A stretch of DNA of 7,051 nucleotides, taken from contig SLSP01000459.1 of the NCBI GenBank assembly GCA_007130345.1, positions 1 to 7,051 on the forward strand, given 5' to 3'. The translations under genes and the position numbers were made by a program. Source of the stretch: Thermoflexales bacterium (GTDB taxonomy: Bacteria; Chloroflexota; Anaerolineae; B4-G1; SLSP01). Of this stretch, positions 1 through 6,309 are shown one piece after another. The notes beneath the pieces are model-generated. The model did no database searches and was not told the origin of the DNA. It was given only the letters and a program-made list of their open reading frames with translations. The stretch's first letter is position 1, and each line of letters begins with the position of its first letter.

Positions 1-2977
1 AGGGGTCATACGGCGGGAACCACGTCGATTTGATGACCGCGTTCAGATAGGCGAAATCCATCGGCTTCTCGCCACCGACCACGGGATGCCACAGGTCGGG
101 ATTCAGATAGCGCACGAGGACCCAGGCCAGGTAGAGCGCGCCGAAAAGCAACTCGACGCGCACGAGTTCGCGCCAGTGGAGGAAGATGAAGATGCGGAAC
201 TCGCGCCACTTGGCGCGGATGGCCCAGGCCGCCAGTCCCAATCCCAGGAGCAGCGTGAGCCATAACACGGCCCGCGTGTGCGGCAACAGGCGCAAACTAG
301 AGAGCAGCCAGGGCGGATAGGCCCACAGCAGCAGCCCGGCGACCTTCGCCAAACCATAGCCGCGTTGACGGAAGTTGGGGAACGCCGCGTAGAGCAGCGG
401 GAAGGCCATCCAGCCGAGCGCGACCAGCAGCAGCCACCACGCGAATACCGCCAGCAGCGGGAAGCGGTTGTGCAACGCCTGTCGGTTGAAGAGCCGCGAC
501 CACGTCCCGCCAGCCTGTTGCACCAGCGTCATACGCGTGTCCATCAGCAGCGTGTGCCCGGTATCGCGCCGGCCCCGCGTCGCTTCGAGGGGCGTCATCC
601 ACTGGACGTTATCCAGCAGAGATTCATCTAGCACGCCGGCGGCCAACTCCCGCGAGTAGCGCGGCGTCTTGGCGAAGATCAGCACCGTCGGATGGTCGTA
701 GACGCTGAACGCCTCCTCTGCCGGCGGGAAGGGGATGGAGCACGGCTGGCTGTTGGTATACTCGGCCTCCGGCAGCGGGAAGGGCATCTCCTGGTCGGGG
801 AACTGGCATGGCCCGATGGTGGGGAACGAGACGAAGTGCGCCAGCAGGTCAAACCCCAGGCGGCCATCGAAGAGCGCTTCGTAATACGCGGTGGTCAGCG
901 GATAGCGCAGCGGCAGGCGCGGGATGGAGCCGTACAGGCGGTTGCTGGACATCACGATATAATCCGCCTCGTCCAGCCAATCGAAGAGTTGCTGCCGCTT
1001 TTCTGGCGTGTCGTTATCGTACAGGTTCAGGAACGAGCTAGGGCTGGAGGACAACCCGCGATACCAGTTCCAGAACGGGTCTTTGCCGTCGATGCGCAGC
1101 GGCAGCGGGTCGTCCCAGTGCTCGTTGGCGATGACCGACGTGCGCAGTTGCACCGGCTCGCCGTCCAGCAACGCCACGGAGATGTTGATCTGGGTGCCTG
1201 GGGCTATCGCCAGCGCGTCGTTCAACGGGATGGGTACAGATTGCGCGATGGCATCCGGGGCCAGGTCGATGGTGATGGTCGCCTCGGCCAATATCTCGGA
1301 CAGGGGATGGGATAGCAGCAGCACTTGAAGCTGCCGCCTGCCGGGTACGCCCATCGCGTTGACCCTGTTGAGCACCAGATGCGTCAGGTCGGCCTCGGCC
1401 CCCGGCGTGATTATGGTGCTGACCGGCCCTTCTCCGGCATAGATAATGGCGTTGGGGGATAAGGGCACCTGGATCAGCCCCCCACTCCGCGTTTCGAGCG
1501 TGGCGGCGGGCGGGATGTGCTCATACATCCACCGGGAAGCCTCGATGCGGGTGACGGGGCGGACGTAGATTTGCAGGAACGCGAAGGCCCACACCCCTGT
1601 ACCCAGCAGCACGATCACCGGCAGCGCGGTCGCTATCCCGCGCGCGACGTTCCGCCAGCGGATGGAGGCCGGACGCTCGGCCCAGCGCAGGCCACGCATC
1701 AGCACCCACGCCCCAAAGAGCGTGAAGACCGGGTAAACGGGCAGCAGGTAGCGCATCGACTTGACCCACTGCGTCCCCTGATAGAGAAAGAACAGCGTCC
1801 CCCAAATCCAGGGGATCAGGTGATGCCAGCGCTGCTTGCGCCACAGGTGCCAGCCCATTACGGCCCATCCAATCCAGGCGGTGATGCCGAGGGGCAAGCC
1901 CATGCCCCAGAAGACCATATTGCGCCAGGGGAAGAGAATGGGCGGGCGGTTGGCCCACTGATGGCCGAAGGGCACGTCCCGCAGACCGCTGACCAACTCG
2001 CGGATGTCGCGCATGGTGGCGACCCAGGCCGGGTTGAGGCGCATGTCGAAGAAGCCCGGCCCGGTGAAGGCGTAAGGCTGCGCGATGCGGAACGTCAGCG
2101 CCGAGCAGATACCGGCTATCATCAGCGCGGCCACCGCGCGGAGTTCCAGGTCAAAATAATAGCGCGGGGTCTCCGCATCATCCGCGCGGCGCACCAACGA
2201 GGCCAGCGCCACCATCCCGGCCAGCGGCCACGCGCTGATCTTCGAGGCCACCGCCAACCCCGCCATCACGCCGCCCAGAACGAGCCAGAAGCCCCGCTGC
2301 TCGGAGATCGCCAGCACCACAAAGTAGAGCGTCCACATCACAAAGACGGTGGCGAAGCTATCCACCACAAAGAAGTGCGCGTGCTGGATGGGCAACACCG
2401 CGAAGGCGTACAGCGCGCCGGCCAACAGCGCGACGCGGTCATCGTAGAGCACGCGGGCCAGCAGCACCAGCGCGATCAGGGTGGCGAGATCGGCCAGCGT
2501 CGAGATCGCGCGCCCCACCAGATGGATTCCGCTGTAGCCGGTATATTTCCCCGGATGGCACGATCCGGTACCGCCGAGCAGCAGCCAGCGCAGCGCTTCT
2601 CCGGCCAGCGTGGGCTGCTCTCCGCACGCGCCATCGATCCAGATGCCCATCGCGCGCGTGGCGAACAGGGGCAGCGTGCCGTAGACATATCCGGCGAACT
2701 GGTCGTAGTTGGTGGGATTCAGCGGGGAGGCGGAGGTATCCCAATACAGCGCGAGCTTCTCGCGCCGAGAGGCCAACGCCGCGCTCTCCACCTCGCCGGG
2801 GAAGCGCAGCGCGCTCACGACCATCGTGAGATAGCGCTCGTCGGGGTGCAAGTGCGTCCCGCGATCCCAGTTGAGGTTGTATCCGCGCACCCAGCCCGCC
2901 GCGATCAGGATAACGAACAACGCGATAGCAAACGCTAAAGCGGATAGTGAAGGGTTATGATTAGCTCGTTGGTTCAT
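1..2977 (-). CDS. Giant membrane protein: GT39-type glycosyltransferase fused to DUF2298 (YYY) domain, 3' end beyond window
   Basis: Reading the minus strand from ATG at 2977 gives 992 codons with no stop; the last complete codon ends at base 2. A hydrophobic helix (about residues 12-29) is followed by HPDERYL at 44-50, the acidic first-loop motif of GT-C (family 39, Dol-P-Man/ArnT-like) transferases. About ten further hydrophobic segments lie up to residue 470. A soluble, presumably extracytoplasmic region follows (about 475-830), containing WLDEADYIV (667-675) and VYDHPTVLIFAK (759-770), patterns I associate with Chloroflexota GT39 proteins. New hydrophobic segments then appear at about 838-862, 875-895, 902-920 and 940-957, followed by WHPVVGGEKPMDFAYLNA (963-980) and FPPYDP (987-992), the start of a DUF2298 domain. 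The family's YYYxG signature would lie beyond the edge. Expected role: transfer of sugar from a lipid-phosphate carrier at the outer membrane face; substrate unknown. The 2977 start keeps the first helix and sits 7 bp from a promoter -10 box. There is no Shine-Dalgarno sequence. Confidence 0.88.
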   Translation of the reverse strand, partial: MNQRANHNPSLSALAFAIALFVILIAAGWVRGYNLNWDRGTHLHPDERYLTMVVSALRFPGEVESAALASRREKLALYWDTSASPLNPTNYDQFAGYVYGTLPLFATRAMGIWIDGACGEQPTLAGEALRWLLLGGTGSCHPGKYTGYSGIHLVGRAISTLADLATLIALVLLARVLYDDRVALLAGALYAFAVLPIQHAHFFVVDSFATVFVMWTLYFVVLAISEQRGFWLVLGGVMAGLAVASKISAWPLAGMVALASLVRRADDAETPRYYFDLELRAVAALMIAGICSALTFRIAQPYAFTGPGFFDMRLNPAWVATMRDIRELVSGLRDVPFGHQWANRPPILFPWRNMVFWGMGLPLGITAWIGWAVMGWHLWRKQRWHHLIPWIWGTLFFLYQGTQWVKSMRYLLPVYPVFTLFGAWVLMRGLRWAERPASIRWRNVARGIATALPVIVLLGTGVWAFAFLQIYVRPVTRIEASRWMYEHIPPAATLETRSGGLIQVPLSPNAIIYAGEGPVSTIITPGAEADLTHLVLNRVNAMGVPGRRQLQVLLLSHPLSEILAEATITIDLAPDAIAQSVPIPLNDALAIAPGTQINISVALLDGEPVQLRTSVIANEHWDDPLPLRIDGKDPFWNWYRGLSSSPSSFLNLYDNDTPEKRQQLFDWLDEADYIVMSSNRLYGSIPRLPLRYPLTTAYYEALFDGRLGFDLLAHFVSFPTIGPCQFPDQEMPFPLPEAEYTNSQPCSIPFPPAEEAFSVYDHPTVLIFAKTPRYSRELAAGVLDESLLDNVQWMTPLEATRGRRDTGHTLLMDTRMTLVQQAGGTWSRLFNRQALHNRFPLLAVFAWWLLLVALGWMAFPLLYAAFPNFRQRGYGLAKVAGLLLWAYPPWLLSSLRLLPHTRAVLWLTLLLGLGLAAWAIRAKWREFRIFIFLHWRELVRVELLFGALYLAWVLVRYLNPDLWHPVVGGEKPMDFAYLNAVIKSTWFPPYDP

Positions 2978-2984
2978 AGTGCCG

Positions 2985-3013
2985 ATTGTAGTGCAAAGGC
3001 CGCGAATTGACAA
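2985..3013 (-). promoter_or_regulatory. Sigma-70-type promoter of the glycosyltransferase gene, leaderless geometry
   Basis: On the minus strand the -35 box TTGTCA (3013-3008) and the -10 box TACAAT (2990-2985) are separated by exactly 17 bp. Only 7 bp (2984-2978) separate the -10 box from the ATG at 2977, so transcription should begin at or within a few bases of the start codon. No purine-rich Shine-Dalgarno sequence precedes the ATG. The boxes are seen directly; leaderless translation is inferred. Confidence 0.75.
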
Positions 3014-3019
3014 GGGGAG

Positions 3020-3047
3020 CGTCAAACGTGAAACGTCAAACGTCAAG
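3020..3047 (+). repeat. Left heptamer array, four 7-bp units
   Basis: Four abutting 7-bp units read CGTCAAA, CGTGAAA, CGTCAAA and CGTCAAG, consensus CGTSAAR. The array begins 6 bp outside the -35 box of the minus-strand promoter. The same units occur inverted at 3237-3271, so the two arrays form an imperfect inverted repeat: 25 of 29 positions match between 3019-3047 and the reverse complement of 3237-3265. It could be a short tandemly repeated repetitive element, the terminal repeat of a small non-autonomous element, or a regulator-binding array. Confidence 0.7.
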
Positions 3048-3121
3048 AAGTATGCTCCAAGCCCACGTCCTCGGGGGCGACTAAACCGCGTGGTCTCTGA
3101 TGTCAGTTAGCCCTGCTCAGA

Positions 3122-3139
3122 GCGGATCGTCAGATCCGC
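3122..3139. repeat. Perfect hairpin A, 7-bp stem and GTCA loop
   Basis: GCGGATC (3122-3128) and GATCCGC (3133-3139) are perfect reverse complements around the loop GTCA. No T-tract follows on either strand, so it is not an obvious intrinsic terminator. Its loop is the reverse complement of the loop of hairpin B, 16 bp further on. Confidence 0.75.
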
Positions 3140-3155
3140 GACTATGTGTCGGAAC

Positions 3156-3173
3156 GGGGAACTGACGTTCCCC
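3156..3173. repeat. Perfect hairpin B, 7-bp stem and TGAC loop
   Basis: GGGGAAC (3156-3162) and GTTCCCC (3167-3173) are perfect reverse complements around the loop TGAC. Stem length and loop size match hairpin A and the loop is complementary to that of A. No T-tract follows. The arm and loop sequence AACTGAC (3160-3166) can alternatively pair with GTCAGTT at 3102-3108. Confidence 0.75.
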
Positions 3174-3236
3174 TGGGAGCCATTCAATGCAGACAGAGAC
3201 CCTTCGACAAGCTTAGGGTGACGACTCGTGTTAGGT

Positions 3237-3271
3237 TTTGACGTTTGACGCATCACGTTTCACGCCTCACG
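3237..3271 (-). repeat. Right heptamer array, five 7-bp units in inverted orientation
   Basis: Read on the minus strand from 3271 to 3237 the units are CGTGAGG, CGTGAAA, CGTGATG, CGTCAAA and CGTCAAA, the same family as the array at 3020-3047 but in opposite orientation. The array ends 11 bp upstream of the -35 box of the plus-strand promoter. A separate 8-bp inverted pair, GACTCGTG (3223-3230) and CACGAGTC (3268-3275), brackets most of it. Confidence 0.7.
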
Positions 3272-3282
3272 AGTCCCAATTC

Positions 3283-3310
3283 TTGTCACCTTCCCCCGTT
3301 GTGATAAAAT
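3283..3310 (+). promoter_or_regulatory. Extended -10 promoter of the peptidase-smpB operon, leaderless geometry
   Basis: The -35 box TTGTCA (3283-3288) lies 16 bp from the -10 box TAAAAT (3305-3310). TG at 3302-3303 one base before the -10 box makes an extended -10. Seven bases separate the -10 box from the GTG start at 3318, the same distance as in the divergent promoter, and there is no Shine-Dalgarno sequence. The operon mRNA therefore probably starts at or next to its first codon. Confidence 0.75.
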
Positions 3311-3317
3311 ACCCATT

Positions 3318-4481
3318 GTGAACCGCTTCGTTAAACTACTGACCGTATTGATTGTGTTGCCCATCATCCTGGCGGCTTTTTGGGCGGGATTTTTCATCTC
3401 CCCTTACCTAAATTCCTTCTTGAGCGGGGCTATGGCACCGCTGCCGCCTTTTGGAGATGCCTGGGTGCTGCTGGAATGGCAGTATTATGACGAGCTTCCC
3501 CCTGCCGAGGTGCGTATGCGGGGAGCCGTCCGGGGGATGCTGGAAACCCTGGACGATCCCTACACCGTGTTGCTCGACCCGCAGCCGGCGCAACAGGAAC
3601 AGTACCGCCTGAGCGGGCGCTATGGCGACATCGGCCTGGAACTCTGGTGGGCCGAGGAAGGCGCGGTCGGCCTATCCCCCTACCCGGCCGGCCCGGCGGA
3701 ATTGGCCGGGATCGCGGAAGGGGATCGGCTCCTCAGCATCGACGGCGAAGCGGTGGGAGACGCGGCGCGTCTCGATGCGCTGGCCGGGCAACTTCGCGGC
3801 GAGATCGACACCCCCGTGACCCTGACTGTACACAGAGAACCGGATCAGACGCTCACCTTCACCATCACGCGGGCAGAAGTGCTGCGGCCCTCGGTACAAT
3901 CGCGCCACATCCCGGCGGCAGGAGGCGACATCGGCTATATGCGCGTCACCAACTTCACAGAACGCACCGTCGAGGAGGCCACCGAGCATCTCGCCCGCCT
4001 CAAGCGGCACGGCGTGCAAACCCTCATCCTCGATGTGCGGGATAATGGCGGCGGGCTGGTCGAGCCTTTGCGCCGGATGGCCGGGTTGTTTCTGCCCTCC
4101 GGCACCACCATCTACTATGAGATTGACCGGCACAGAGAGCTTGGCGTGCAGGTGCTTGGACAGCAGAAGTTTGCCGGGCCAATGGTCATCCTGGTGAACC
4201 GCGGCACCGCCAGCGCGACGGAAATTTTCGCCGCCGCCCTGCGCGAAAATGACCGGGCCACGATTATCGGAGAACCGACGTTTGGCAAAAGCTCCATCCA
4301 GGAACTGTATCCGCTGAATGATGGCTCGACCTTGTACATCACCACCGCCGTCTGGTTGACGCCGGAGCAGCACCGGCTGGACGGCGTAGGGCTGACGCCC
4401 GACGTGTCAATATCCCCCCAAGTGGGGCAAGATGCCGCGCTCCAGGCAGCGCTAGCGCATCTGGAACCCCTTTTACCGTAA
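3318..4481 (+). CDS. S41 family C-terminal processing peptidase, first paralogue
   Basis: A 387-residue serine protease of the tail-specific (Prc/Tsp/CtpA) family, expected to be membrane-anchored and to act outside the cytoplasm on protein C-termini. One hydrophobic segment (about 7-29) serves as signal anchor; there is no lipobox. A helical N-domain includes GMLETLDDPYT (73-83), a PDZ domain spans about 98-188, and the S41 core about 200-365. The dyad is intact: Ser299 in RGTASATE and Lys324 in TFGK, 25 residues apart, with Gln328 four further on, the spacing of E. coli Prc. Oddities: the PDZ loop reads GDIG (103-106) where the family and the neighbouring paralogue have GIG after a Gly or Glu, and the conserved RDNPGG motif is RDNGGG (241-246). 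GTG at 3318 is chosen because no in-frame start lies just upstream and the next ATG, codon 39, would lose the anchor. It is the first gene of the operon; 15 bp separate its stop from the next start. Confidence 0.9.
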   Translation: MNRFVKLLTVLIVLPIILAAFWAGFFISPYLNSFLSGAMAPLPPFGDAWVLLEWQYYDELPPAEVRMRGAVRGMLETLDDPYTVLLDPQPAQQEQYRLSGRYGDIGLELWWAEEGAVGLSPYPAGPAELAGIAEGDRLLSIDGEAVGDAARLDALAGQLRGEIDTPVTLTVHREPDQTLTFTITRAEVLRPSVQSRHIPAAGGDIGYMRVTNFTERTVEEATEHLARLKRHGVQTLILDVRDNGGGLVEPLRRMAGLFLPSGTTIYYEIDRHRELGVQVLGQQKFAGPMVILVNRGTASATEIFAAALRENDRATIIGEPTFGKSSIQELYPLNDGSTLYITTAVWLTPEQHRLDGVGLTPDVSISPQVGQDAALQAALAHLEPLLP

Positions 4482-4496
4482 CCAGGGAGTCTACCT

Positions 4497-5783
4497 ATGA
4501 AAAAGACCTTGATTATTGTCAGTATCCTGATTGTCATCGCGCTGTTCATCAGCGGCGCGTTCCTCGGCGGACTGCTCGTGGGGCACATCACGGGCGGCGC
4601 GCGCGGGCGCGCGGTCACGCCCGAACCCTCGGTGCCCATCGTCATAGAACCCGGCGATCCACCTGCGACGGAGGGTGTGCTTCCCCCTATTGAGACAACG
4701 CCGCCTATCACCGGCGATAACTTCGACTACGAGTTGCTGGAAGACGTACTCGCGTTGCTGGAACGCCAATACTACGGCGAAATTCCCGACTCGGAGACAT
4801 TGGCGCACGGGGCCATCCGGGGGATGTTAGCCACGCTGGACGATCCTTACACCTCTTTCATCGAGCCGGAAATCGCCGAGATCATGAAGGAAGACGCCAG
4901 CGGTGAGTTTGAAGGCATCGGGGCGATGGTCACAATGCGCGATGACGGGCATCTCGAGGTGGTCAGCCTGCTGCCCGGCCAGCCGGCCGAGGGCGCGGGT
5001 GTCATGCCCGGCGACTTGATCCTCGCGGTGGGCGAGCAGTCCATCGTGGGCATGGGCCTGTACGAAGCCATCAGCTACGTGCGCGGGCCAGCCGGCACCG
5101 ATGCCGTGCTCGAAATTGCCCGCTCTGGACGCTCGGACACGTTCATCATCACCGTGACCCGCGCGCGCATCGAGATCGCGGTGGTGGAATACGAGATACT
5201 CGATGACGACATCGCCTATCTGCGCCTGTTGGAGTTCGATGCGCGGGCCAGCCAGCGCGTCGAGGACGCGCTCGAAGAGCTATTGGCCCAGGAACCCCGC
5301 GCTTTGATCTTCGACCTGCGCGACAATCCAGGGGGCTGGCTGGATCAGGCCATCAAGGTCGCCGACATCTTCTTGGAAGAAGGTCTGGTCGCCATTGAGC
5401 GGGATAGCTCTGGCCGCGAGTCGCGCTTCTACTCCTACGATGGTGGCGTCGGAGAGGACATTCCGCTGGTGGTCTTGGTCAATGGCGGCAGCGCCAGCGC
5501 GTCAGAAATTGTCGCGGGGGCCATCCAGGATCGCGGGCGGGGCATCCTCATTGGCCGGACGACGCTCGGCAAAGGCTCGGTGCAACGTCCCAACTCGCTC
5601 CGCGACGGTTCGGAGTTGCGCGTGACCATCGCCCGCTGGTATACGCCCAACGAGCAGGTGCTGCACGACAACGGCCTCGCGCCTAACATCGACGTCGAAA
5701 TCCCCGCTCCCCTGGAAGATGGCGAGCGCCCCGAAGATACGCAACTCCAACGCGCCATTGAGTACCTGTTAGAAGGCCAATGA
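4497..5783 (+). CDS. S41 family C-terminal processing peptidase, second paralogue
   Basis: A 428-residue tail-specific protease, a tandem paralogue of the preceding gene (shared WQYY/RQYY, RGML.TLDDPYT and catalytic motifs). One membrane segment (about 4-29), rich in small residues near its end, is followed by a proline-rich acidic linker (about 40-74) absent from the first paralogue. Then come a helical N-domain with GMLATLDDPYTS (109-120), a PDZ domain (about 136-222) with a normal GIG loop (140-142) and PAEGAGVMPGD (163-173), and the S41 core (about 228-402) with the canonical RDNPGG (275-280). Dyad: Ser334 in GSASASE and Lys359 in LGKG, 25 residues apart, with Gln363. It should be an active periplasmic or cell-surface protease for exposed C-terminal tails. 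Translation has a normal site: AGGGAG at 4484-4489, 7 nt before ATG. Its TGA overlaps the smpB start, implying translational coupling. Confidence 0.93.
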   Translation: MKKTLIIVSILIVIALFISGAFLGGLLVGHITGGARGRAVTPEPSVPIVIEPGDPPATEGVLPPIETTPPITGDNFDYELLEDVLALLERQYYGEIPDSETLAHGAIRGMLATLDDPYTSFIEPEIAEIMKEDASGEFEGIGAMVTMRDDGHLEVVSLLPGQPAEGAGVMPGDLILAVGEQSIVGMGLYEAISYVRGPAGTDAVLEIARSGRSDTFIITVTRARIEIAVVEYEILDDDIAYLRLLEFDARASQRVEDALEELLAQEPRALIFDLRDNPGGWLDQAIKVADIFLEEGLVAIERDSSGRESRFYSYDGGVGEDIPLVVLVNGGSASASEIVAGAIQDRGRGILIGRTTLGKGSVQRPNSLRDGSELRVTIARWYTPNEQVLHDNGLAPNIDVEIPAPLEDGERPEDTQLQRAIEYLLEGQ

Positions 5784-6247
5784 TGACTCGTGACATCAAG
5801 GTCATCGCCACCAACCGCAAGGCCCGCCACGAGTATCACATCGAGGACACCTACGAGGCCGGTATCGCGCTCAAAGGCACCGAGATCAAGTCGATACGGG
5901 CGGGCCGGGTGAGCTTGCGCGAGGGCTACGTCCAAATCCGCCACGGAGAAGCGTGGCTGCTGGAAGTCCACATCGCGCCTTATGACCAGGCAGGGATGTG
6001 GACGCACGAACCCAAGCGCCCGCGCAAGCTGCTCTTGCATCAGCGCGAGATAGATCGTCTGGAACGGGATACCCAGGAGCAGGGTATAACCATCGTCCCG
6101 TTGCGCATGTACCTTGTGGGCAAATATGCCAAAGTCGAAATCGCGGTCGCGCGAGGCAAACGCCTGTATGACAAGCGTCAGACCATTGCCAACCGCGATG
6201 AAAAACGCCGTCTCCAGCGCGAATGGAAGGAGTTTGGAAAGCGTTAA
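5780..6247 (+). CDS. smpB: SsrA-binding protein SmpB (trans-translation)
   Basis: A 155-residue SmpB, normal length for the family. SmpB binds tmRNA (SsrA) and enters stalled ribosomes with it, so the incomplete protein is tagged for degradation and the ribosome is released. Family motifs in order: NRKARHEY (12-19), EAGIALKGTEIKSIRAG (26-42), GEAWLLEVHIAPY (56-68), RPRKLLLH (80-87), KVEIAVARGKRLYDKR (118-133). The DKR motif (131-133) begins a basic C-terminal tail of about 25 residues, as expected for the segment that lies in the empty mRNA channel. Tyr130 stands where E. coli has His before DKR, a common variant. The ATG at 5780 overlaps the upstream TGA as ATGA. A second in-frame ATG at 5783 is equally possible and has better spacing (6 nt rather than 3) from AGAAGG at 5771-5776. 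The tmRNA gene itself is not in this window. Confidence 0.97.
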   Translation: MMTRDIKVIATNRKARHEYHIEDTYEAGIALKGTEIKSIRAGRVSLREGYVQIRHGEAWLLEVHIAPYDQAGMWTHEPKRPRKLLLHQREIDRLERDTQEQGITIVPLRMYLVGKYAKVEIAVARGKRLYDKRQTIANRDEKRRLQREWKEFGKR

Positions 6248-6255
6248 AAACCCAG

Positions 6256-6283
6256 TTGACATTGAGGGTACCTGCGCTATAAT
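6256..6283 (+). promoter_or_regulatory. Consensus sigma-70 promoter of the S1-domain gene
   Basis: A perfect TTGACA (6256-6261) and a perfect TATAAT (6278-6283) are separated by 16 bp, starting 9 bp after the smpB stop. Transcription should begin near 6290, giving a short AT-rich leader of about 28 nt. This is the strongest promoter by sequence in the window and suggests high expression independent of the upstream operon, although no terminator blocks read-through from smpB. Confidence 0.88.
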
Positions 6284-6303
6284 AGCCCCGTTATATATCA
6301 ATT

Positions 6304-6309
6304 AAGGAG
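6304..6309 (+). promoter_or_regulatory. Ribosome-binding site deciding the S1 protein start
   Basis: AAGGAG lies 9 nt before ATG at 6319 but only 3 nt before the in-frame TTG at 6313. The spacing and the better start codon favour ATG 6319. This contrasts with the two leaderless-looking genes of the divergent region. Confidence 0.8.

Larger units (their letters stand above)
3048..3236. other. Palindrome-rich non-coding core between the two heptamer arrays
   Basis: I find no credible coding sequence or known RNA gene in this 189-bp core. It holds nested inverted repeats: CCACG at 3063-3067 with CGTGG at 3089-3093; GGTCTCTG at 3092-3099 with CAGAGACC at 3194-3201; GTCAGTT at 3102-3108 with AACTGAC at 3160-3166; and two tight hairpins listed separately. 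CCCT at 3200-3203 and AGGG at 3215-3218 bracket CTTCGACAAGCTTAG-type sequence resembling a motif I recall as scattered between genes in many environmental genomes. With the flanking inverted arrays this looks like a miniature inverted-repeat element, but I see no clear target-site duplication and no transposase. Confidence 0.5.

Noticed and set aside
1517..2938. 473-codon open frame on the plus strand
   Set aside because: It lies wholly antisense to the glycosyltransferase coding frame. Its product is rich in Arg, His, Gln and Pro with no domain or membrane pattern, as expected from the complement of GC-rich codons; the minus-strand frame has clear family motifs throughout.
3019..3265. CRISPR array
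   Set aside because: The repeat units are only 7 bp, directly abutting without spacers, and inverted between the two arrays; no cas genes are present.
3001..3317. tmRNA (ssrA) gene near smpB
   Set aside because: I looked for a tRNA-like 3' end with CCA, an acceptor stem and a tag frame ending in Ala-Ala in the intergenic spaces and found none; only the palindromic core and heptamer arrays are present.
3672..4373. 233-codon open frame on the minus strand
   Set aside because: Antisense shadow of the first S41 peptidase, whose sense frame contains intact catalytic motifs.
3318..4481. First S41 copy as a decayed pseudogene
   Set aside because: The frame is open, the membrane anchor is present, and the Ser-Lys-Gln spacing (25 and 4 residues) is exact, so the substitutions look like divergence and not decay.
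5435..6301. 288-codon open frame on the minus strand over the second protease and smpB
   Set aside because: It is antisense to two confidently identified genes, has no recognisable domain, and crosses the boundary between them.
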